The notes beneath the pieces were generated by a model. The model did no database searches, was not told the DNA's origin, and saw only the letters and a program-made list of their open reading frames with translations. Shown piece by piece: positions 26,401 through 39,831 of a DNA stretch of 64,000 nt. The stretch covers positions 3,162,001-3,226,000 of the forward strand of contig OZ234493.1 in NCBI GenBank assembly GCA_965153455.1. Reading direction: 5' to 3'. Within the stretch, counting starts at the first letter, position 1. Each line of letters begins with the position of its first letter. Made by a program: the position numbers and the translations under genes. Source of the DNA: Sphagnum compactum (Eukaryota; Bryophyta; Sphagnopsida; Sphagnales).

Positions 26401-28200
26401 AAGTGCATTACTGAAATCTGAAGGGCTCTAGGGCCCAAGTCAGCAGCTGAGCTCTGCCCAATTTTGGTATTGCCCTTGCCCCTGTGCTTTACTGAGCTTT
26501 AAAGAGCAACATTGGGGGTGGGAGCAAGGGGAGGGCTTTTTCCTCTCGTTCCCAATGTGTTCACTCACATGTGGATCCCTAAGTTCCCAAGTTGTTCCCA
26601 ATAGCACCCCAGATTTATCCCATATGGTTTGCCCAAAGTTCAACTCTTGTATATGGGGGAGTGGCCAATGTTCCAAAGAAATTGATGATGAGCCAATCAT
26701 CATGGCTCCTTAAAAAAAACTAAAGAAAAAAGAAGTTGTGAACTAATAATATGAGTAACACTATGCTACTGAAGTACATTTTCAGGCTCTCACTAGGGTA
26801 GAGAGGCCGGTCATAGTACACTTAAGGTAGGATTTCTTACTGTTTTTGCAGGAGGGCCCCATCGTTTAGGGTATCCCAAGAGTAGATGGAGCCATCCTCT
26901 TTGCACATCTATCACACTAAAAATCAGCAATCATGGATTAGAGGCGAGAAAGTTATAGTCCCTCAAAGTAAGGGGGTCGTTTTTATAGAAAGTTCTCTAT
27001 CAAATGAGTAATAGCCTATTTCTAAACCCCTCAAAAAATCCTTAAATATTACTTTGTTGCCTTTAGAGTGACAAGATCACTTGTAGAGTTTAAGATGGCA
27101 ATTTCAGAGCAGTTTAAATCACTCAATTTGAAATCACTCATAAATGAGAAAGTTATGCTTTGGGCTACTCTGTGATGGGTTTAGGTCCTAGGTTACTTGA
27201 TTTCTCCACTTAGGGCTCCCCATTGTGTGGATTGGTGCTTTGGGGTGTTGTCTTTTGTTTGAACTTCAATCCTTTTCTTTCTTCTTCTCGTGTTCCTTTG
27301 CTGGGTTGGTGTTTTTCCTTTACTTATTTATTTATTTTCAGGTTCAACATTCAAATGTTGAACTATGGAGGTCGGAGGTGGCCAAACTAAGGCAAGAATC
27401 TTAAATTTCTTCTACTTTCCTCTCTAACATGTAGCCAAATTTGGCTAATTCTTCTGGTGTACATTAAATTTCGACAAATTCATTGTATATAGCCAAACAC
27501 ATAGAAGGATAATTAAAGATTGGTACTTTATTTCTGATTTATAGCCAGATTTTGGCTAATTCTTCCAAAGGATAATCACCACTTTTTCTACGTTTTTTTC
27601 CATTGAATAATTGCCACTTTACCTACAAACACAAATTCCTTTAAATATATAATCATGCTCTCAATTTTTTTTAAACTTGAAAACATCAAATAACTGCCTG
27701 AAAGTTGCTGATTCTCTGATGCAGCCCGGCGGTTCTATGAGATTTTTTTTTGAAATAACCAGAATTGGTGGTTCTTTGATTCTTATCTTTTGAATACCTG
27801 GAACCCGATGGTTCTCTGAGTCTGAAACATTCTTTAAAAACTGGAATTGATGGGTATCAGTAAAATCAAATACCCACCCAACCCATCTTTGGGCATTTTC
27901 TGGCATGCATTATGTCTAATGTGTTGCACTGATGATGAAGTCTTAAGAATCTTGCGCAATGTAGCTCAAAGTTTTATGAAGATGAAAAAATAATGAGAAA
28001 ACATTTTATCACGACGAGCAATCTTTGTGTCACAGACTTTTTAGCCCAAAAGCTTCTAAAGACAAATGAGAAATAGTAATAATTTCTCTGCAAATGTCTT
28101 GCAAGACTTCATTGTGATCCAGTACGAAATAGTGGCCATAATACATTGTCATGTCTGAAATCACTATTAAGAAAAGCATTTTTGCACTACCCATCTATCT
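26401..28200. other. Intergenic DNA, no gene seen
   Basis: No coding similarity. The short minus-strand frames at 26440-26703 and 27661-27906 are unconvincing. It contains dispersed-repeat copy 2 at 27490-27645. Confidence 0.5.
27490..27645 (+). repeat. Dispersed repeat, copy 2
   Basis: Shares with 3505-3672 the ordered blocks ATAGAAGGATAATTAAAGAT, GTACTTTAT, TTTTGGCTAATTCTTCC, CCACTTTTTCT, and ACAAACACAAATTCCTT. A reverse-strand relative with TAGCC...ATAGAAGGATT lies near 44800-44880. Confidence 0.6.
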
Positions 28201-28211
28201 ATTGCACACTC

Positions 28212-28322
28212 GCACACAATTGATTCATAGCACATGTTCAAACTTGTAACACACTATCGATTCATAGCACATGTTCACACTTGCAACACACAATCAATTC
28301 ATAGCACATGTTCAAACTTGCA
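28212..28322. repeat. 37-bp tandem array, three copies
   Basis: Copies of a unit containing ATTCATAGCACATGTTCA and CTTGCAACACACAAT begin (by the GATTCATAG core) at 28222, 28259 and 28296, an exact 37-base period with few differences. Confidence 0.88.
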
Positions 28323-28900
28323 AAATGTTTTAGTTGCGCATGTTCAATATGTTTTCTTTATTGGGAAATTTAGAATAGAAGATTCATGTTCTCCACTTCT
28401 TTAGCCTACCAGGATTAGAATAACACATGATGATTGTTCTCAAAATGAACATGAATGTTTTGTGAGGTTTTCTTGATGCACAAAAGGGGAGAGCTACACA
28501 AACTGTAGCTCTCACCTTAAGGTTTGACAACTGAAAACAGTTGAGGTAAAACTGCAAGCAAGTCTTTATTCCAAGAAAGAGGCCCAGGACATGGGCTGAA
28601 GCAATGTTGTGCATGTAAGTCTAAATGGACATGTAAACCATGGTGTGTAACTGTGTATAATCACAACTTTTTCTACTTAATTTCATGCCATGAAGTTTTT
28701 GGATATTACGGTTGCATTTGTACATCATGACTGTATATGTTCTGAAATACACTTGCAGAATCTTGTGTAATTAATTTCTGGGGAATGTAAAGTTGTGTAT
28801 GTGTAAATTGATGTCAACAAAGAAGAAAAAGATAAATAAGGCAAATGACAAGTAGGAGGACACGAGGAGAGAAAAGGGGGTTATGTACAAAAGAAAGATA

Positions 28901-29273
28901 TCTTGTAAAGTCCTTTTCACTATGGTCTTGCATAGCATGTTGTTCTTGCTCCCCTTTGCTTAGATTTTTTTGCAAGTGCAGTTGGGGAAGAACAATGTCT
29001 TGTAAAGTCCTTTTCACTATTGTATTGCATAGCATGTTGCTCATGCTCCCCTTTGCTTAGGTTTTTTTGCAAGTGCAGTTGGGGAAGAACAATGTCTTGT
29101 AAAGTCCTTTTCACTATTGTATTGCATAGCATGTTGCTCATGCTCCCCTTTGCTTAGGTTTTTTTGCAAGTGCAGTTGGGGAAGAACAATGTCTTGTAAA
29201 GTCCTTTTCACTATTGTATTGCATAGCATGTTGCTCATGCTCCCCTTTGCTTAGGTTTTTTTGCAAGTGTAGT
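28901..29273. repeat. 97-bp tandem array, about 3.8 copies
   Basis: Units begin TCTTGTAAAGTCC at 28901, 28998, 29095 and 29192. Each runs through GCATAGCATGTTG and CTCCCCTTTGCTTAG to AGTTGGGGAAGAACAATG. Copies 2-4 are almost identical while copy 1 has several differences, which points to recent unequal exchange. Open frames through the array on both strands repeat the same peptide and are artefacts. Confidence 0.93.
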
Positions 29274-32140
29274 TGGTGACGTTGTGGTCATCTTGCAAAT
29301 TTTGGCATTGCTGTAACCTCCAACAATGATTAGTTTCAAGTGAGCTCTTTACCACCTTTGTCATTGTTGTGTTCCCCAAGTTTACAAGAAAACTACCCAT
29401 GTCGTTCCCTTTCATTTACAATTTTTGTAAGTGTAAGTCGTCACATCATGACCATCTTGTAACTCTAGATATTATTATGAGCTTTGTCGATGACATGTTT
29501 TAGGTGTTTTAGGTGAACTCCACCCCTTATCATTTTTCCTTGCCTTTGTCAAGTTCATTCATCGCAATGCTCTCGTTGTCTTGAAAGGTTATCAATTATG
29601 AAATATCTTTTCTATTTTAAAAACCTTTCAATATCAAATTTACTTTACACTACATAGGCAAGTAAATCAACAAAGGGTCCTTATAGGAGGTAGTAAAAAA
29701 ATATTGCATACTTCTTTTTCCTTGATTACCCATTTGCCTGACCAATATGTGTTTGGTGATGCCCATACACACATAGGGTTTGTGTTATGCATGTTTTTGG
29801 GCCAGTAATGGACATCTTAATGATCGGAGAATTTTTTGAGAATTGTAGTTATATATCAAAATCGATTCTCAGATTTTTGAGAACCATGATTATATATCAA
29901 AAGCCAATTTTTTGATATTTTGAGAATCATGAATAATAAATGTCATAGAAATTTGTCTTGAGAACCTTTGATTATTAGTTTCCATTTTCGAAAACTGCCC
30001 AACATTGGTCAACAATTAACACAACACTTGGTGAACATTCTAGAATTTCTTGCAAATGAAAACTAGGTTTCTTTATGGTGACTCAATCTTTTGATCTCTT
30101 ACAATTGAGGAATGGAAAAATGTTGCTCCAATTACAGTCTCTTCATTTCTCTAAAGGTTTTTCCAAATTTTTATAGTGACCCAATCTTTTGAATTCTTGC
30201 AAGAAATTGGGAATGGAAATGTTGCTTTACAAGTCTAAATTATAATGTTAGGATGAATGGAAGAAGTGCACAATAAAAATAGTAGTAATGCAAGTACCAA
30301 ATCTTTTTGCTTAAATATGTGCATTAGACAAAAATATAAATCTTGGGTGGATGCATATATACTTCCAAAGTTTTCAACACAATAGAGATATACATAATCA
30401 TAGGTTTGATTAATTGTGAACTGCATATTTTTTGAAGGAGATTTACCAATTTTTAAATTTGACATGAAATTGACATGTTATTGTGCTAAACAATGTGTTG
30501 ATTTCATATCCAATTTACTCAGCAATGAAATTTGTGTTCTGCACTGAAATAAGTGATCACAAATTTTCTTCTGAAAAGGTAACATATTTATCTTATGACT
30601 ATGGCCCATAGGGTTTAAGGTTTAGGCCCATTTGGTGCCACTACACCTTCAAACTCTTGTGAGAACTTTTTTTTGTCACTTGCATTTGTGAAACTAGGAT
30701 TTGGGTTGTAGACTAGGGTTTGATCACCTTGATAGAGATACAACAAAATCCAACCCTAAATCATGTTGGGTCATGGATCAACATATTGATAAATATGAAA
30801 TTCAACAATACTAATGATATCATTCAAATTGAATTATTACTCGAAAACTTGTTACTTAATTTAAATAGTTAATTGTGTTCAGATAACCATGGAATTACTA
30901 AACCCTAATGTGAACAGTACATGTGGTTGTAAATGGCTATAGAGTTGAGATCAGAAAAGAACTTCTATGTTTTAATGGCAAACATTAAAGTTTTGTCAAA
31001 CTTTAATGCACACAAGAAAGTTTGACAAAACTATGAACAATATTGTGCATTTACACATTTAAATGTTGTTGAACAATTTTTTGAATTCTCAAGAGGTGTG
31101 TAATTTGTTTTGGCATATGAAATTTGGAGAACAAAGGCAAAAAAGTTTCTAAATTTTGGGTCATTAGTTTTTGGGATAAACCCTTTCAAAATATATAGAT
31201 CAGTCAAGTTCAAATATGAATAATTGATAAGGAAATTCCTTTTGTAAGGTGGGATGATGCATAATAATAAAAAACTCATTGTTTTAATGTCACAAAATTG
31301 ACAACCTGCACTATTGAACTCATCCTCATTGACACCCACAAGTTGAACAATCAACAACAGAGTCAAGTTTATACTTCTAATTTCTAATTGAGCTTGTGCT
31401 ATCGTTGAAAACAACAAGAGCCAAAGTTTGTGTCATGTTGGGCTTCTAGTTGTCTTCCTTCAAATTGTCTTTCCCATCTCTATCTCTCTTTCTTTCTTTA
31501 TCTCTCAACATTGGTGTGGTCAAAATGTTTCATGTTATGTGAAACAACATGGAACTTCTCAAGGCTTTAACTAGTTTGGTAGATTTTTTTTGGGGGTCTC
31601 AATGCAATGATTTTTCAAGCAAAAATCCCAATACTTCACTCAATTTTTATTATATTCAAATGCCTATAATAGATGTGGTGATATGAATCCGAGAATATGA
31701 CCCTTTTACTCAAGCAATCTAGTCATTGGTATGTTGGTAGATTTGAAATATCTTTACTTGTATTAAATTGGGTCACGCTTCAACTTTGTTCATGTTGACC
31801 TAAATCATACTTGTGGAATAGTTCTCAGTACTACTTCAAGATATGATTATCGAGAATCTATTTCTCCTTCTATGTGTGTGCTACACAAGTCTTTGCTAAG
31901 GTCAATCCATTTGTCTAAACATTGAATCTTCTAGGTGTTGACGTTGTTACTTTATGATGTGATGAAGAAAAATGTTTAGATGATGATATGTGGATATTAT
32001 GTGCAATTGGCATATGTAATGGGCTAATTTGAATGGTTTACTTGTGCCATGTAAAGTAGGTTTTCCCTTATTTTAGCTCCTTTTCATTGTCCAATGCTTT
32101 GTTTTTTAGTTGTCCTAGATACTATATTAGTTTAGTATCT
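29274..32140. other. AT-rich intergenic DNA with short repeats
   Basis: No recognisable gene. A minus-strand frame at 31031-31417 (128 aa) matches no family I know. Local duplications occur at about 29831/29877 (GAGAA...TTATATATCAAAA) and at about 30080/30180 (TGACYCAATCTTTTGA). Confidence 0.5.
30989..31032. repeat. Perfect 16-bp inverted repeat
   Basis: Arms 30989-31004 (AGTTTTGTCAAACTTT) and 31017-31032 are exact reverse complements separated by a 12-base spacer. No T-run or gene boundary is adjacent, so a terminator role is not implied. Confidence 0.9.
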
Positions 32141-32141
32141 T

Positions 32142-32640
32142 GCTGCATCAAAACGATTGGAAGTGGCGTACAACAGCTGCTTCAGAAGGATTTTAGGCAT
32201 GAAGGTCATGGACCGACACCGCCTCACTCACATCTGGGAGGTTTGCAAAGCCAAGCCATTGACCTTGCTGCTTAGGCAGCATAGGTTAAGATGGCTAGGT
32301 CATGTTGCCAGGTTACCGCAGGATAGGTACCTTCACATTGCGCTGCTAGCGCACTTGTAGGGGGCCCATTACACTCGCGGCCGTCCTCGGCATAGTTTTG
32401 CAGCCACTTTGAAAGGGGACTTTTTGGCAGCTGGCATACCAATTCATGGTGGGGAGTGGTATGAGTAGGTGCAGGACAAAGATTTTTGGCACACAATGGT
32501 GCAGGGACTCAAACTCGAGTCTCAAGCGCTGAGGCGAGTGCAGTTAGACCGTTCGTGCAAATGCAGGCTGACTTAGGTCTTTGTTGTGCAGTGTTTTGTG
32601 CGGCACCATCTAGTGTTGGCTACACTGCCGATATTGGTAA
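32142..32640 (+). pseudogene. RTE-like LINE reverse transcriptase, 3' end fragment
   Basis: The translation gives EVAYNSCFRRILGMKVMDRH, then HIWEVCKAKPLTLLLRQHRL, then RWLGHVARLPQDR. The last is the hallmark ending of the ORF2 C-terminus in RTE-type and related non-LTR retrotransposons. After a stop the similarity continues (GRPRHSF, then W..VQDKDFW). A GTAATGTAAA-type tail is near 32650. The catalytic reverse transcriptase part is absent, consistent with a 5'-truncated insertion. Confidence 0.75.
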
Positions 32641-35500
32641 AGGGCCTAATGTAATGTAAATTGACCTACATGATGTAAAAGCTTACAACCTTTGAGACAT
32701 GTGCTTATCACAATGGCACAATTTTTGACAACAAGTAAATATGTTATAGGTTTCGTTTACAAGTTGGTTACATTGTGTGAACTTGTACAAACTTTTCAAG
32801 CCAAAGTATTAAATGCCTTATTTAGACCTCAGTACTAAATTGGGTAAAGTTCTTTCTTGGCACTTGTTTGCAACTAGGTTGCAAAATATGTGAATTTTTG
32901 TCATATTGCCAAGGAATCGCAAAATTTTAGAAATGGGACTAGTATATCTTTTACAGTGGTGTCTATAAACTATAGTGTTTCCTTGGAGAGAAATAAGTGT
33001 GATGCATGTTCAAGCGCAATGCAATAATTTTTGGATTGTTTGTGCTGATCATAACCTTTCAATGACATTGATTTTTTGCCGGTTGAACATAATGGGTCTT
33101 TTGTTTATAACTTCTAAGGACTATGTTTTAATTGTCGAATTATCATGTCATATGTAGTTTCATGCAGTGATTATTGAGTTGTAGGGTTCCTTACACAAAA
33201 CTCCTTGGAAATACATGTGAATCTAAGTCATAAGTGGAATACTTGTTGACAATTTTGACTGGTGGTGATAGTGTAATGTGTTTTCCTACAATGTTTGAAT
33301 CATTATGTAAAGTGTGTTCAACTTCACACATATATGGGAAAATCTGAGTCTAGAAGAACAATTAAATATGTATCGCTAGCTAGGAGATGTTTTAAACCCA
33401 AATTCCAATTGTAGTCTGGTGATATTTTACCTTACCATGTGTATCAAAATAAATTAAAAAGTTTTCATAATGAGTGTTACCATGATTTGGCATGGAATTT
33501 GTAGTCAAAACTTTTATCCTTGAGCTACATGAAGCAAGATTTTCTTAAGAAAGGGACCTATGTATATTATTAATTGGCACGTGGTCCTTTCCTTAAAGGC
33601 AATTTTGAATCTAGAATTGAATTGCTTAGTGCCCAATGGTGGAACTTATTTGAGTTTTGGGGGCACATTATTTGCACATTCATGTCATACATAGTCTAAG
33701 AAGCAATCTTGTTTATTGAAAGGAACTATTATGCAAATGTTTGACATGTATCAAGGTTGATTTTGATCAAATTTTCATTAAGACAATATTTTTGGAATTT
33801 CTAGTTAATAATTGATTCCATAGGTGTCACTTGGACAATTTGGCCATAATCAACAAAAATATAATAAAATCCATAGTTAAATTTTGTGAATTGAATATTT
33901 TATGATGTGAAATTCCTTTTGGGTTCCCTAATTGTGACTAAGGCCATTTAGATTGACAATTTTATCTTGACATATTTGTTGGCTTGGAAAATCATTAAAC
34001 GTGACACCAATTTTGTTGAACATTATTGATTAAATGGTTTTTTTAACCTTAGGTTTATGGCCTACTTCACACAAGTGGGACACTTTCCAATTGTGGTGAT
34101 GGCATGCAACCATCGGCCCAACTCTTCATAATTGATGACGCAAAAGCCACAACTATGGATGACCAGTTTGGTGCAATAGTTGAGTTTTGTTCCACTGTGG
34201 CCCTATGATGCTTTCAATTTTCCACTATGGTCTTAATGGATGGATTGAGCTTAAAGAATGTTTCCATTGGCTAAAATGTTAAAGGATTTTGGGACATTGA
34301 AAGCCAAGGTATTTCACCTCTTTTCCAAAACATGCAAAGTGGACTAAGAAACACATTAGTTAGTATTGCGGCCCCTTGAACTTTATTCTTCAAGCTGTTG
34401 ATGCACACTATTTCTTTGGTCACCTTAACAACTTTTGGAGGTGCTTAGATTGGTGATCAAGACCCAAAGGGAAACAATGCAATCGATTTGTGTCTTTGTA
34501 CACAACATGTATACAAGACCCACAAGACACCCAAGTCATCTTTATTTGTTGTGTTGAATTTAATACCACTTTAGACTACAAGCAAAGACTAGAATAATGA
34601 AAATCAACTACATGTTTAGAACAAATTCACCCATACCCAATATGTGGGTCTCTACTAATAGCGTCCATCACATCCATTGGAATAATGTGCAAGTTATTTC
34701 CCCAGTCCCATTCATAAACATGAAATCTTGGACATGGAATGTAATGTGAGAATCAATTACATGCCACCACATGGCTTAATCATAATTATTTACCAACCCT
34801 TTGGAAATAATTGTATCTTGCACAATATATTTACAAGTCCAATTTTAGTTTCACATTATTTAAAATGTGAACTTCATTCAAATTACTACTTAAAGGCCAT
34901 TATATTGTTTTGGTGGACTTGCTTAAAGATGGACACTATTTTTGCAACAAGGGCATCCTAAGTTTCAACTAAAAAATGAACCCATGTAATTTGAACAACC
35001 AATTTGGAATTCATTGGACCAAGATTACAATGAATCTATGTGTTGATTTCAAATTGTAAATTGTGACCTATGTCATAGGGTGTGAATTCAATGAACATTT
35101 TTTGTGTTATTGGTCTTGGTTTTGGTCAAATTGGGTTAAAACCAATGTTGGCCAGTTATAGTGTTTAGGTCTTCACCCCTGAATATAAATAGGGCATACT
35201 TTTTATTTATTTGTTGTTGAAGGATATGCATATGAATTTTCAAATTTTTACTTGTAAAGATGATTATGCATCAAGGAATCTTTTTAATTAATTGCTAGTT
35301 ATGTATTTGTTGGTTTTGAAATCAATGAAAGATGTTGATAAGTTGCAACAAGATTTTTAATCTCCATAAAAAAATAGTAAACAAACAACCCTACAACATC
35401 AACATGGATAGAAAACAAATAAAAAAAGGTTAATTTGAAAATGGAAATTTTTTTGAAGGTGATTTACCTAATCATTGTCAACCTTTAGTTCTTTTGTAAA
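32641..35500. other. AT-rich intergenic DNA, no gene identified
   Basis: About 2.9 kb without recognisable domains or ends. Some stretches (about 33200-33800 and 34700-35050) have broken frames that could be old transposon coding relics, but I cannot assign them. Confidence 0.45.
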
Positions 35501-36334
35501 TGGTCTGTCCACACTTAAAGCTAAAGCAATGGTAAACCAATGTTCGAAAAATGGCAAAATATAGCCATCCACACCTAGTGTTATTGATAACACCAAAATG
35601 GACATGGCGTTGATGTAGCTTTGACGTGGCAACCATTGTAAAACAATGTTACAAAAATGGTAAAATGCAAAAAAATTGCCATGAAAGAATTTTTGAAATA
35701 CATTGAAAATGAATTGTTAATTTTCCTGGTTGAAAATCGACCAAATAATTTTGTGTTAACTTAAATTTCACAAAATTGATGCCATGTTATTTCATGCACA
35801 TTCTTACAAAACTTTTTGGCACTTCACAAGTACAAAATTTCAAGAGAAATCTTCAAGAGAGATTTTTGCTACAATAGCTTCACAACACCTTTAACAAAGT
35901 TTCATGACATCATGCATTGGAGAACATCACGACACTGTGATTTTTTCTCAACTTCGTGACCCTCACAACACTGCACATTACAAAGCTTTGCAACAACGTG
36001 TTCAACATGTCTTAACAAAAAGGTGTCAACAACTTCCTCTTGAAATCCAACAACACATAAACAATGAGAACCAAGGTAGGTGCATGCACTTGTTATTCAT
36101 CAATTTATATGGAAAACACAAATCTGAAAATGAATTCAACTTGCTGACATGGAATTTGTGGAAAGATCTTGAGATTCAAGTATTGAAGATCATCGTAATA
36201 AAGGTCATGGATCACAAAATTCAAGAAAAAGTTGTGGATCACAAAGGGGAACTAGAGGAGGCAAAATCCAGAGACATATGAAGGAGGTTGTTGTTGAACC
36301 AACATTAAATTCCACATGACCCTCAACAACCAAA

Positions 36335-37009
36335 TTGGGCATACCAGGAAGTCATCGCATTAGTTTTACAAAAAAAAAAGATGAATTTGCAATAGGATTG
36401 GATGTGGTAAATCCGAGGGACCAATTCAAGATCACAACCTCCAAATGGCACAAGATTGCAAATGCATTGAATGCAAGTGGACATTCACCTCTACTTCAGA
36501 ATGGTGTTTCATGCAAAAACAAATGGGGTGCACTTTATGGAGATTTCAAATACATGTCCTTGACAAGAAACAACACATCATACTGGGATTTCACACCACA
36601 AGAGAAAACAAAATAGAATGTCCTTCGACATTACAACAAGGTCATTTATTAGATGATTAATGCATTCACGGGGGTTTGGCCAATATTGTGCCCTCTGCAA
36701 GAGCATGATTTCATGGCTTCGAACAAAAATGTGTTATTGCAACCATATTTTGATGCAAAACCAACTATGCTATTGAGTTTTCCTTACATTTCACCAAGGA
36801 AAAATGATATGGTGTCATGTACACCACCAACACCTACCAAACCAATTCCAAACACACAAACAATACATACTCCAATACATACGCCTCCAACACACATTCC
36901 TCTAGCACTAAACACTAGTAAAAATTCAATACACATGGAAGAATTTCAAGATTCCTTGAATGATGCCATGCATGAAAACAATTCACCAACAAAGACTTTA
37001 ATGCATTAG
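36335..37009 (+). pseudogene. Harbinger Myb/SANT-like DNA-binding protein, broken
   Basis: The first part (to 36616) reads FKITTSKWHKIANALNASG, CKNKWGALYGDFKYM and TSYWDFTPQEK: the trihelix Myb-like domain that in PIF/Harbinger elements binds the transposon ends with the transposase. After one stop and a frame change at about 36616-36653 it resumes with MINAFTGVWPILCPL and a Pro/Thr-rich tail, again as in the family. There is no good ATG at the beginning. An AT-rich frame at 35904-36281 lies upstream inside the element and is unassigned. Confidence 0.7.
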
Positions 37010-38019
37010 CAAGAATTTTCAAACCTCCTCCTATTGTTGGTCAAGGAGTGCTTGGGAACACATGCATTAAATGAAAGTATTTTATGGCAAACAACAACAT
37101 GGTGGAAGCAACAAAAAAAAACACCAAGATGCCGGTGAAATCAATAAAAAAATCAATGGAGAGTAATCATTTTACTAGTTCAAGAATTGAAGAACTTCAT
37201 CAGAAAGGATAAACAAACTTCAAAACCAACAAATCAAATATTTCAAACTTAGATATGCTAAAATCAACGCACACAAAAAATCATGGTCCAGGCAATTTTT
37301 GGGCTAACTCAAATCATGGGAATGATGTACACAAAAGGGAACTAAAATATCAATTTTGATCATGTTGTAAAGGATCATGAGCCTATAAAACAGGGGGACA
37401 AATAAATGGTTTGAAGATTAGATCATGTTATAACATTTCCCAAATTTCAATTATATATTTGAATTACAGATTTCAATTGTAGATCAGATTTCAGCTATAG
37501 TTTTCAATTACATACGTAAAATTTCAGCTACCTGCATATACATGTACTGCATAAAACTATGCCGAAAATTGTGAATAAGACAATGTGTTCAAATTTGTGT
37601 ACTTGTTCATGCTCATTTGAATCTTGATTGACATTTTCAAACCAAATTCCTTTGTCACCCCAAGTAGATTTCTAGCTCAGCACATGAATGTTCACTAGAA
37701 ATTTCTTGTCCTTCAATGTTTTCTTCATGGTTTTTTGCTTGATGATTTCGTTTGTAGTCTTACACAATAGAATCTTCTTGTAGTAGATTCAAGATTTGTT
37801 TCACGTTGATTTCATGACGCCCTATCAGAAGGTTATGCAACAAACGACAATAAACCAAATTTGGAATTTAAAAAAAATGTAATTCTATCTTCCCTTGTAG
37901 CTCATGAAAGGTCTTTTTGAAAATGTCGAATGCATTTTTTACAACTGATCATCCTCATCTATGTTTCTAATTGTAAAGCATATCAAGAATGTTTGTTTCT
38001 CCATCTCTATGTGATGTCA

Positions 38020-38510
38020 TCAACCAAGATATAAAGGATACCCCTTATTTCCCAACAAGTAAAGAGCAGAACCATCTTGACCTTTATCTGCATTAAATAG
38101 TCCTTGTTGTTGAGCATTAACATAGAGCCCAAATTTTCTAAGGACCCTTGAGTCATTGACACATTCAAAAAATCCAATAAACAAATTAGTGTACAATATT
38201 TTTGTCATCTACAATAGCTTGACACACAATGTTGTCATCACCTGTTATGTGATAAAGATAATCTTCCTAAAAGATCCAACAAACTTTGAAATTGAAAAAT
38301 GCATACCATCTATGGCCCCTTGAATGTTCAACAAATCACAAAAGCTTTTGAAACCTTGCATTACTACTTGCATCTTGTTTCCAATAGGCTAAGAAAATAT
38401 TTTATTGAAGACAATGTTGATCCCAATTATGAATTCTCTAAAGACAACCGATATTGTCAATCGACCAGCAACAAACAATTCATTGCAAATCAATAGGTTG
38501 CAACCTTGAA
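38020..38510 (-). pseudogene. Harbinger DDE transposase (DDE_Tnp_4-like) fragment
   Basis: Read on the minus strand from about 38400 down: IQGAIDGMHFSISKF, then DNIVCQAIVDDKNI, then IGFFECVNDSRVLR, then GLYVNAQQQGLFNA and YLLGNKGYPLYL. These are the blocks around the first two catalytic aspartates (GAIDG and VNDSR) and the following LGDKGYP segment of plant Harbinger transposases. Stops and small indels break the frame, and the last acidic residue region is not clear. It converges on the Myb-like ORF. Confidence 0.8.
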
Positions 38511-39831
38511 AAAATTTGTATAATGCACATGCCACTTGAACTTCAATTGGAATTGTGAATCTATATTGTGTGTTTTACTTTTGAATCAAAGGCTTCAAGT
38601 GACAATATCAAACAAACTCTACTTCTTCATATGAAAAATTTGGGGCCAACGTTTGACATCATATTCTGTGAAGAGGAAGATTGAAAACCATGTCATTGAC
38701 CTTGGTTTTGCCCAGTGTCCAAGCTCTGTTTAAAATAGTCCCATGTTATAGGCAAGCCAATGCTAATGCAGACACATAGATGTCAATAGAAAGTAAAAAG
38801 TTGGTGCTACAAACACATGTTGTTGGAAAGCTACATCTAATGGCAACAAGATCCCTTGCAGCAACTTTATCAAAAACATAACAAATGCTACATAAATCAC
38901 ATTTTTGAAATCCATTGAACCGTAACAATTCAAAGAAGGAAAATGAAAGAAGAAAGCAATGTTATGAAGGAGAGTGTGAGGATGAAAAACAATGAGCAAA
39001 ACTTGTGAATGAAGAAAAAAACAACGAAAGCTATAAAATGAAGATTATCGAAACTTTCAAATGAAGATGAAATGGCACATGGTCAGTGAACAATGCTGCA
39101 CAATGATGAGATTCAAAACTTTGGCCACTACTTTAATTTTAGGTCTAAACACAACTGTTTGCTAAAGTAGATATAATTTAGGTACACTAAAATTAGACCT
39201 AATTTATCTTTAGGTGTGGATAGGTGTCAAAAACACATTTTATAATTAACATTTTGATAATTGTTAATGGTTAAGTAACATAAACCTTAATGCTAGAGGT
39301 AATTATGTTTTCTTAACTAACACCAAGTGCATTTGGAGCATAATTGATGGTAATTATCATCATAAGGAAAAATAATCAAATGTTAATTTTGGAATGCAAA
39401 TGTTACTTGACAATAGTAAAAATAATTAGAAGTTGAGACAAGAATATAATTCCAATAAGACATTATTCAAATTAAAAGGTATAAGGTGATTGACATGAGC
39501 TTGAATTAAGAGATATGGAGATTTTGATAGAAGTTTTGAATGTAGGAGGAGATGAAGTGTGTGTGACACTTATGAGGTAAGACCTTCTAAGTTCCTTCTT
39601 TTATTCCTTGACTTTTTTTCATGTTCATTTTATTCTTTTTTTGCTTTCATTTTCTTCTCATGTATGTAATTCCTTGTTAGGTTTAAGGAGAGACATAAAA
39701 GACTAAAGGAGGGGGGAAAATATATTTGTGTGAAGAAAAAATGGAATGAGAGATGAAAGGTCATGTTAAGTCCTTTTTTATTGTTTGATTTTGCATTGAT
39801 TTCTTGGATGCAATGATAATAATTGGTATTA

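Larger units (their letters stand above)
35502..39228. mobile_element. PIF/Harbinger-type DNA transposon, decayed
   Basis: The element is defined by a Myb/SANT-like ORF on the + strand (36335-37009) and a DDE transposase on the - strand (about 38020-38510), the two-gene layout of PIF/Harbinger elements. The candidate ends are inverted: 35502-35526 (GGTCTGTCCACACTTAAAGC) and the reverse complement of 39203-39228 (GACACCTATCCACACCTAAA). A third TCCACACCTA copy lies inside at about 35567. I see no clear 3-bp target duplication, so exact ends are uncertain. Length is about 3.7 kb, within the usual range. Confidence 0.68.

Noticed and set aside
28814-29238. Short proteins repeated on both strands at 28.8-29.2 kb
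   Set aside because: They are identical peptides generated by the 97-bp tandem array, not genes.
28212-29273. CRISPR-like array
   Set aside because: The repeats are directly adjacent tandem copies with no unique spacers, and the genome is a plant's.
31031-31417. 128-residue minus-strand open frame
   Set aside because: It is AT-rich with no recognisable domain, no conserved context and no splice or promoter signals.
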